Source of the DNA: Silene conica
Lineage: Eukaryota; Streptophyta; Magnoliopsida; Caryophyllales; Caryophyllaceae
Assembly (NCBI GenBank): GCA_029255685.2
Contig: CM055313.2
Span: 69,356,641-69,420,640 of the forward strand
Direction: 5' to 3'
Length of the DNA stretch: 64,000 nt
The notes beneath the pieces were generated by a model. The model had not been told where the DNA came from, did not search any database, and saw only the letters and a list, made by a program, of their open reading frames with translations. This document shows, in pieces, positions 56,363 through 64,000 of this stretch (position 1 is its first letter; every line of letters begins with the position of its first letter). Position numbers and translations under genes: made by a program.

Positions 56363-57131
56363 ACTGTGAACCCCCGCGATTTAGCGGAAAAATAAACATA
56401 AGAGGATACGAAAAATACGAGGTTTTTAAAACTTTTCTTGCAGAATTAAATAACTAACATGCGAAGGTTCAAACTAAAATAAAAGTGCGGAAATAAAAGA
56501 AACCATACTAGTTATACAAACATAGTAAAGAGTGTACGGGGAAAATATATCCCACGAATAAAAACATAACGTAAGGTAGTCTAGCGATACGAAGTGAAAC
56601 TAAAGTCCAAGGGTAAGTGCTCGCTAGCCACACGTCTTCCCCAAACAGCACCAACCTACATTCATGAAACATGAACGCCACAGTCAGTGGGGAGTAACCC
56701 AGGGTTCTCCCAGCCACTTTACGTCAGAAAACATTTAAACGGTAATACAAAACATCTTATACATATGAACATACATATAAATTCAGAAACAATCCTATAT
56801 GCATTTCCAAACGTAATCAACATGATCAATGCATGAGCGATAAACCAAAACATGTGATAACAGCATGAATCAACATGTGTAACAGAATTAAAGCCAGCAT
56901 ATGAGATAATATCAGAATCAAGGAAACATCCAAGCAAATAACATATCGTCAGAGCGTATAACCACTGCCTCTGACATACTAGAGCGTATAACCACTGCCT
57001 CTGGCTACTGGAGCGTATAACCACTGCCTCCAGTTACGGAGTGTACAACTATTTGACAACATAAGAATAGAATGAACGCCGTCAGAGCGGATAACCACTG
57101 CCTCTGACATACCAGAGCGTATAACCACTGC

Positions 57132-60100
57132 TAGGGATGGCAATGGGTGGGATATTGATGGGATGGAGCCATATCCATATCCATATCCATATCCATTTAA
57201 TTTATGGTCATCCATATCCCACCCTTATCCATTTAATTTTTTCCGATCCATTCATATCCAAATCCACCGGGTGAAGCGGGCACCCGTTGGATATTTTTAC
57301 GCTCGTAAAATTTAACTGCGATAGTATAAAAAAACACACCTAAGACGAAAAAATTAAGAGTACATTACCAAATAAATCCGGGTTACATGAAATATGTACA
57401 CTGTTTACACGCCAATAAACAAAAAATGCAACAAAATATTAGCTTGCTAGTTACGATGACGTGTAAACAACTTAATGTTCGTTCAGGTTCGTTTTGGGCT
57501 CATGAAATCTTTAGCTCCCCATGAAATATACGTCATGTCCAGTGTATTCCTGGACAAAAGAGACAAACACAGAAATAATATTAAAGCATAACCAAATGAA
57601 ACTCACACCATTATAATATATATAAATGTGAATCTTACATGATCAGCATCACTAACAAATGTTGCCTCGGTGTCTGAATCTTCAAGCGCAGTAGCACACG
57701 AATACGCAGACGATGCTGAAAACATAGTAAATTCATAATATTAAAAAGATAAACAAATTAACACAACCAATATATAATATATAATTGAGAATAGTTCAAG
57801 AATAGATGTACCACAATGGTTTCCAGTCATCCAACTTTGTAAACACATTAAAGCCTCAACTGTTTTCGCATGGAGCCTTGCACGATGAGGAGTCACGACT
57901 CTACCTCCTGTGCTGAACGCGCTCTCAGAGGCAACACTAGAAACAAGAATTGCTAAAATATCTTTTGCAATCTCTCTTAATGTTGGGTATGTCATGGTAT
58001 TTTTCCAATAACCAAGAATATCAAAATGACTATCGTCGGACAACGGAGCATCCTCCAAATATCGATCAAGCTCTGACCTCACATTCACTTTTGGTCTTAT
58101 GTTATTCTTCTTGTGTTTTGAATACAAGTTCCCACTTTTAGGAGGTAAGTTAGAGGCTTGACATTTCCCGTCCATATTAACGTTTTCAATTATCGATGGA
58201 CATGAGGTAGTTGATGAATTAACATCTTGGTATTCAATCAACATATCTATAAGGAGGTTCTTCACTCATTCAACCTCTCTTGGACACCCATTATCACCGT
58301 AAATCAAAGTGAAATAAAACTCAATGCAATCTAACTTTGTCCTTGGATCAAGAATAGCCGCAATAGCTAACATACCATTAATGGTAGACCAATATTTATC
58401 AAATTTCTCTTCCATTTTCTTAGCCATCTCTCTCATTTCCCAAGTATCAGAATCCAACCATTCACGTAAAGCAAGTCTAATGTCACATACTTCAGAAAAA
58501 AATAAATTAGAAGTTGGATAATTTTTTCCTGAGAATAGTGTAGTTGCCTTAAAAAACAACTCCAATTTTTCACAAACTTTTGCAGCCATTTCCCAATGCT
58601 TAGGTTCTGGTAAATCAATCTTGACGGTGGTATTATAATTCTTAGCTCTAGTAAAAACATCTTTGTACGGAAAAGCACTTTGAAGCATGAGATAAGTTGA
58701 GTTCCATCTAGTTTTACAATCAAGTGACAATGATTTAGAACAAGGGACTTTTAAAGAACGAGCTGAATCATTAAATGCTTCTATTCTTTTAGGAGTTGCT
58801 GACCAAAATGCAATATTATCACGAATTACTTCTGTTGCACCTTTAATCACCTCTAAGCCATCCTTAACTATCAAATTAAGAATATGTGCGCTACATCTCA
58901 TGTGTAAGAAATCCCCACCCAATATTAGAGAAGCAGAGTCAAGCTTCCTACCCAAAATCTCCATCATTGCATCATTCGTGGTACAATTATCTACTACGAC
59001 TGAGGAAATCTTTGTCTCTAAACCATACTCAAACAAAGTATCCAACAACACCTTTGCAAGAACCTCTTTTGTATGAGGACATGGCACATATGCAACCTAT
59101 CCATTAAAAAAAATTGTCAGGCTAGTCATGTTTTTAACCATGCCTTAATGTCAATTTCTAGTTAGCATATTATTTTGACACAAATATCACTAATATTAGG
59201 AGAAAAATAAAACTGAATTACCTTAAAATTTGGCTTCGTAACTTCCACTCATAGTCAACAAAGTGAGTTGTCACCGCCATATAACCCTTCTTTTGATTAG
59301 ATGCAGTCCACATATCAGTTGTGATGCTAACCCGACTTGAACAATCTTGCAAGAATTTTTTTAAACCCAATTTATCGGAACTATATGTCTTCATTATATC
59401 AGAATGCAGTGTATTCCGGCTAATAATTTTGAAATCCGGGTTCAAATATTGCACAAGATCTCGGAACCAGAAATGATCAACAACGGATAACGAATATTCA
59501 TGTACTATTATTATCTTTAGAAGCTTAGCCCTTGCAACTTCCTGCTTAATCTTCGATGTCGTAACTGACGACGTTTTCGTCCCACCAATTCCTCCACTTT
59601 TAGATTGAAGTGTTTGTTGTCCAACCTCAAGGTTACAATGTCTTTTAGTACATCTTTGTCTCCAATGATCATTCAAGTGTGAAGTACCTGAGCCACTAGC
59701 AGCGGTGTACCATATCTTACAACTTTTACACTGAGCCATTTGCTTCCCTTTATGTAATTTTGGTTTATCAAAATAATCCCAACACTCAGAAGTTCGTTTT
59801 CTTCGTCTTCGACCTACTGCTACACCATTGTCAACAACATCATCCTCAGGTATGTCATCTAAATCCACAACCGGAACTGACTTCTCTATAATATGAGGGT
59901 ATTCGACATCATTAATGTCCCTAACTGATGAAGGCAGTTTAGAAGGGGTTGACTGAGGCCTAGATGATGCATCAATAGTTTTTAAATGCCCTTCTGGGTC
60001 CATAATACTGTAACCTCTGTAATATAAATAACACAATTATACAATACTCTAGCACAATTATACAATACTCAGAGAAAATAATAACAATGCTATCAAACTA

Positions 60101-60893
60101 AGATCAAAGCAATATCTTAATGTCATCCCCAAATTTCTATTTTATCAAACTAAAATCAACCATTTTAAGCTTAAAAATTATAAAGAGGTTATACTAGAAT
60201 GCCGCTACAGAAAAAGAACAAAAAAAGTGCCAAAGAAAGCGAAAGGCCTAGAAATAGCTGATTAGATACACTTACCGGAATCTAATTGTAAGTATAATGA
60301 CCAGAATTTTGCAAATAAATTCACTTACCGGAATTGGAGTTGATGAGTCGTCGAAGTTTCCGATGAAGATAGAGTTTGAGGAGTGTGATGAGTGATGACG
60401 ATTGAAGTTTTGGTTTGGAAAATGTTTTGATTTTTTACTTTCTAGGGTTAAGGCTTAAGGGAGAGAAAGTGAGAAGTGAAGAGTCTGAGGAAAGTCAGAG
60501 ACATAGAGCATTTTTTAAGCAAAGTTGAGAAAAAGTAAGAAGTGAGGACTCACTGAGGAGTCTGAAAAGGTGAAATTATTTAATCAAAGTACAAATTAAA
60601 AGCATTTTTTAATAAATAGCTTCTAAGTTACGTTTACAAAATCTGTACAATTAAAAGCATTTTTTAATCAAAGTTTTTATTATTATTTTTTTAGAAAAAA
60701 ATAATTTTACACATTAATTTAGGATATCCGTCGGGTGATAAGCGGGTGATAGCCCTTGATCCATATCCCATCCTAAATTCACCCATATCCATATCCCACC
60801 CTAAATTTTAAAAAAAAATTGCAATCCATATCCCACCCATTTAATTTCGGGTCGATGGATATCCACAGGGTTAGGGTGAGACTGCCATCCCTA
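57132..60893 (-). mobile_element. hAT transposon with BED-type transposase gene, 3.8 kb
   Basis: A perfect 8-bp duplication ACCACTGC (57124-57131 and 60894-60901) lies within the LTR minisatellite. The ends are TAGGGATGGCAATGGGTGGG and the inverse of TAGGGATGGCAGTC. Subterminal regions on both sides are rich in CCATATCC and ATATCCCACC words. The transposase gene is on the minus strand. This is the only element in the window that still carries most of a transposase. Confidence 0.93.
57741..60003 (-). pseudogene. hAT transposase (BED zinc finger, DDE/RNase H-like, dimerization domain)
   Basis: Exon 1 (60003-59220) starts at MDPEGHLKT just after a splice acceptor-like TTACAG. It has a basic GRRRRKR motif and a BED zinc finger (W86, C103, C106, H120, then H/C, numbered from an in-frame start at 60036). 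A donor-like AAGGTAATT ends it. Exon 2 (about 59095-57830) has CSAHILNLIVKDGL, CKTRWNSTYLML and the C-terminal hAT dimerization region (YPTLREIAKDILAI, VASESAFSTGGRV, MCLQSW). An in-frame TGA at 58266-58268 breaks it, apparently from CGA. My reading of the exon 1/exon 2 junction did not keep the frame, so a small indel or another splice site is likely. A further short C-terminal exon may lie at about 57640-57715. Confidence 0.85.
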
Positions 60894-62913
60894 ACCACTG
60901 CCTCTGGCTACTGGAGCGTATAACCAGTGCCTCCAGCTACGGAGCGTATAACCACTGCCTCCGAATACTATGTATAGCGTATAACCACTGCCTATATGCC
61001 TAAGACCTGGCCAGACCTCTCCCATTACACCGAACGACACACGGGGACCGGAGCGTATAACCAATGCCTCCGACCAATCCCGAACATAGATAAATTCCCA
61101 TTGCATGGGTGGCGTTAGTTCATTACAGTGATACACAGATCGTACCACCGCTATCTATTCACATGTCAAGGCAACATAACCGTCGCCAACACAATTCTAG
61201 GATGACATAACGGTCACCTACACAAGCTTAGGATAGCATCATTGTTAACCCACTCATTTAAACATACATGAGCCAATAAAAGATGAATAATACAACACTT
61301 ATATCCGTTCCATGCCGAAAGAGAACACACGGGATTGAATAATGAAACAAAAGTTCTAAACGCATTTCACATTACAGCTGTCCTCTGCCGTAAAATTCAT
61401 AATTAATTCAAATAAAATCAAAATGATAGAAGGCCAGTTGGGTCGGATTCATAAGACTTTTAGATACAATATTTGTCAGAATAACATTTTCAAAATACGA
61501 ACTCAACAGGGGGTTATTGTCTGATCTTTACAGTGTGTCAGAAATCGTCACACAAAATATATTGCTTCATAAAACGGGTTTAACAAATCATTTTTGGGCA
61601 AAGAAAACTCCTAACATCATCTAAACTCTTCAAAGTTTAATTATTGAAAAGGAAAAGAATAGTTTCAAAGTATAAAAATGGTTTTCGAAATTATCTTTGA
61701 GTTACTGTCCATTTTGCGAGTATTTCTGCGCAATGTTCGTAAATAATTTATTGTGAACAAACGACATGCAAGAAAATTACGAAATTTTAGAGGTAGATTC
61801 TAAACTTAAAATAAACATGGGTCTCTTTTCAACATTTTCAAAGACGGATACTCTAAGATGTCGAATTAAATTGAACAAGACAATGGACAGATTTGTAAAG
61901 GTGCTGAAACTTATCAAATAACCCAAGTAAACCAAGCATTATGAATGACACGGCTGTCGCAACCCTATCAAAGATAACAAACTTGCCTAACTAATGTAGC
62001 AAGGTAGTCGGGATCGTATCCACTGGGAGACTAATATGAATTCTAAATGCTAGACTAAAGTCCGTCAAGGTAACAGATTTGGGGGTTTTGATTGTTGTTT
62101 TGACTAAACTAAAAGTAGTGAAGGAAAGAGAGAAAAGAAGAGCGTAAAGAAAAGAGTGTAAAAATATAAGGTAGAGAAAACTAGGATAGTCGGTTCACCA
62201 ATGATTGTGTAACGATAGGGGGTTTAGGTCGCAGATCAGTCGTAGTTACCGGTCTAAGGGGTAGTGAAAAGGTCCTCTCGGATCGTTATTCGCCCTAGAA
62301 TGCTTCTAACGGGCTCTCGCAACTTATTAGGGCACTCTAATGTTTATGACAGGTCTAACCCTCACCAGGCTTTCGATCTTAGGTCGGGGTTTACCATACG
62401 ATTAATTAGCTACGTCGACTTAACCAATTAAATACAAATAAATGTCATAATTAACAACAGAGACAAACTACCAACACCGGATCTAACCTAAACGAACATC
62501 GTCACATTATCATTGGATCACCTATATCCTAGTCAAGAGGATTAGCTACGCATAATATAGGGAACGATTGAGATAGAATAATTAATGGAGAGGGAGAACA
62601 TGATCGCGATAATAAAAATTGCAATATAAAACAATGGAAAAGCAAGTAGTAAAGAAATGAGAGTAAAATGAACAAAGCAAAATAAATTACCGAATGTAAA
62701 TGGCAAAGCAGAATTCTTGAAGGCTAGGAAATGCTACGGAAATTACTGATACAAGTTTCATAGAGTATAAAAAGATAAAAGATAAAAAGTGAAGATTAAA
62801 GTAAAAGTAGTCTCCAAAATAACTCAAAAGCTGCTTAAAACGAAATAGTCTGATTCCCATCCGACGACCTAATGGGCTTAGGTTAAACTTGGGCTTTCGG
62901 AAAAGAAATTGGT

Positions 62914-63019
62914 CGATCGACTTGGGAACTGGTCGATCGACTTTCCTATCGACCAAAAGTGGTCGATCGACTAAAAGAGCGGTCGATCGACTTACTTGTC
63001 GACTAGAAGTGGTCGATCG
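62914..63019. repeat. Five GGTCGATCGAC palindromes in 20/30-bp phase
   Basis: CGATCG cores at 62914, 62934, 62964, 62984 and 63014: steps of exactly 20, 30, 20 and 30 bp. Spacers include related half-sites (CTATCGACC and TTGTCGACT), so the array may be a 50-bp unit with two cores and a decayed third. It lies in the noncoding LTR/3' UTR of the Athila-like element. Confidence 0.93.
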
Positions 63020-63268
63020 ACTGGAGTTGGTCTTTACTTGGACGGTTGACTTCAAAAACACGCTTCCTTGACTTGATACAAAGGGTGGTTCACTTCTCCT
63101 GACCTTCTAAATGCAACCTTGAGGACAAAATTCGGCTCCGAGTACATACTTCCGAGTATATTCCTGCAATTAATACAAGAAGGCTCAAAGTAGGCAATTC
63201 GGGGCTAAAAGTAGTACGGTGTTAGCAAAAGAGCATAGAAATGCATGCAAAAGAAGTCTAAAAGGACT

Positions 63269-64000
63269 ATAGATTATACTTGCATCAAGAAGTTTCATCA
63301 CTTCTTTCCTTACCACATCCTGCATATTCAGATTTAGCCGGCGTAAACCTTGCGCACGAGATTTGTGACCTTCTTCCAGGTTGATTCGATGCATGCAGAA
63401 ATCGGGACTAATACTAGTCAAGTCATCTAAACTATATCCCATAGCTTTCTTATTTTTTTTCAAAACAACCAACAAGTCAGCGAGTTGGCCATCATCTAGT
63501 TTAGAACTAACTATGACAGGATATAGTTCATGATCATCAAGGAAGACATACCTGAGATGGGATGGGAGGGGTTTGAGTTCCGGTTTTGTTACCTCCGCAG
63601 TATAAGAGGTTTCCATTATCGCATCAACCGTCTCACCTTTCTCGAGGGTGTATTGTCTTCCTTTTAATGTCCCCTTCATCATTGCATAGTCAACCTGCGC
63701 ATCTTCTGCAAAATTATGAAGAACCATTAGAACTTCTAACGGGTCCCCAGTTAGGGAACCCGACCAAAAATCAAACATGGATTAATCAATAATGTCGATG
63801 GCATAGCAAGTGTCCTCAATCATAGGTTTAGCTAGTGTGTTAGCTAGATTAAAGGTCACTCTATCATCCTCTACCTCAAGAGTCAAACGCCCTTGTTTGA
63901 CATCAATGATGGCTCTTGCAGTGTGTAGGAAGGGTCTACCCAAGATTATTGGGATTTGGGTGTCCTCAGCCATATCTAGGACAATGAAGTCGACAGGTAT
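63269..64000 (-). pseudogene. Athila/Tat-like protease and RT start, truncated
   Basis: From the right edge: a retropepsin C-terminal part (PIILGRPFLHTARAIIDVKQG), an in-frame TAA at 63782-63784, then the protease-RT linker (LKPLPSHLRYVFLDD, LLVVLKKNKKAMGYSLDDL, ISPDFCMHRINLEEG) and the RT beginning (QGLRRLNLNMQDVVRKEVMKLLDAS, IIY). After about 63269 the frame enters noncoding DNA, so the RT palm, RNase H and integrase are deleted. Confidence 0.82.

Larger units (their letters stand above)
48265..61945 (-). mobile_element. Tekay/Del-type Gypsy retrotransposon, decayed, with two hAT insertions
   Basis: Long LTRs (about 2.8 kb), a gag-protease-RT-RNase H-integrase order and a chromodomain-like C-terminus ([18 protein letters not shown]) place it in the chromovirus lineage, most like Tekay/Del. 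The internal region is 51063-56364. The 5' LTR is on the right and is interrupted by a hAT (57132-60893) and cut at 61945 by an Athila-like element. Pol has several stops, a frameshift and a hAT insertion. Confidence 0.9.
56365..61945 (-). repeat. 5' LTR of the Tekay-type element, interrupted and truncated
   Basis: It matches the left LTR from 48265 up to about 50025, with a hAT (57132-60893) in the middle. It stops at 61945 where an Athila-like LTR begins, so about 1 kb of its outer part is missing from the window. Its minisatellite has extra CTGACATACT-linked units not seen in the left LTR. Confidence 0.9.
61946..64000 (-). mobile_element. Athila/Tat-like Gypsy element, partial
   Basis: It begins TGACACGGCTGTCGCAACCC inside the Tekay LTR and contains GGTAGTCGGGATCGTATCC, wording common in LTRs of this group. 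The LTR/3' UTR runs to somewhere near 63170; the inner edge is not clear. Pol follows on the minus strand and leaves the window. Reverse transcriptase is cut off after its first motif. Confidence 0.75.

Overview
This window is plant nuclear DNA, almost certainly from a eudicot. It is AT-rich and dominated by nested transposable elements typical of plants: Copia and Gypsy elements primed by initiator-Met tRNA, L1-type LINEs with DUF4283 ORF1 proteins, MULE, hAT, PIF/Harbinger and Stowaway DNA transposons, and Helitrons. I found one convincing host gene, a single-exon DUF617 (MIZU-KUSSEI 1-like) gene at 43287-44180. I cannot name the species. A Caryophyllales origin is only a weak guess.

Layout. 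1-11994 is a tandem array of one Copia element with an exact 5497-bp period; the window opens inside a further upstream unit. Every unit has the same deletion that fuses the start of reverse transcriptase to the LTR. The array interrupts a minus-strand LINE (11995 to about 14990). A 1.4-kb MULE with a 9-bp target duplication follows (15111-16513). From 17153 to 27239 lies a second Copia element on the minus strand, bounded by a perfect 5-bp duplication (catag). It was originally about 2.1 kb and is swollen by three insertions: a 4.6-kb plant-mobile-domain (PMD) transposon (17372-21957), a Helitron (22103-24919) that itself carries a small hAT, and another small hAT (25046-25617). 27240-32054 holds Harbinger and LINE remnants and fragments of long LTRs. 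33-48 kb is a looser region with Helitrons, Stowaway MITEs, the DUF617 gene, a PIF/Harbinger element and two LINE-type insertions with target duplications. 48265-61945 is a degenerate Tekay/Del-type Gypsy element on the minus strand with 2.8-kb LTRs. Its pol is interrupted by a small hAT, and its 5' LTR by a 3.8-kb hAT that still carries most of a transposase gene. The right end (61946-64000) is an Athila/Tat-like Gypsy element with a truncated reverse transcriptase.

Most notable. (a) The PMD transposon has subterminal arrays of ACGT-centred palindromes with an exact 32-bp period on both sides (8 units each). The left array folds into a 269-bp inverted repeat with one mismatch in its 130-bp arms. 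The element also has TIRs built from a doubled 21-bp unit and an orphan 157-residue ORF, and I see no transposase. (b) Unrelated LTR elements in the window carry clusters of short palindromes with a TCGATCGA-like core, spaced about 19-23 bp. In the right-hand Gypsy element the spacing is exactly 20/30/20/30 bp. The arm sequences are constant within an element but differ between elements. Neither pattern is explained by coding sequence.

Almost all protein-coding sequence belongs to transposable elements and most of it is broken. Most premature stops I could trace look like C-to-T or G-to-A changes, as expected from methylated, silenced DNA.
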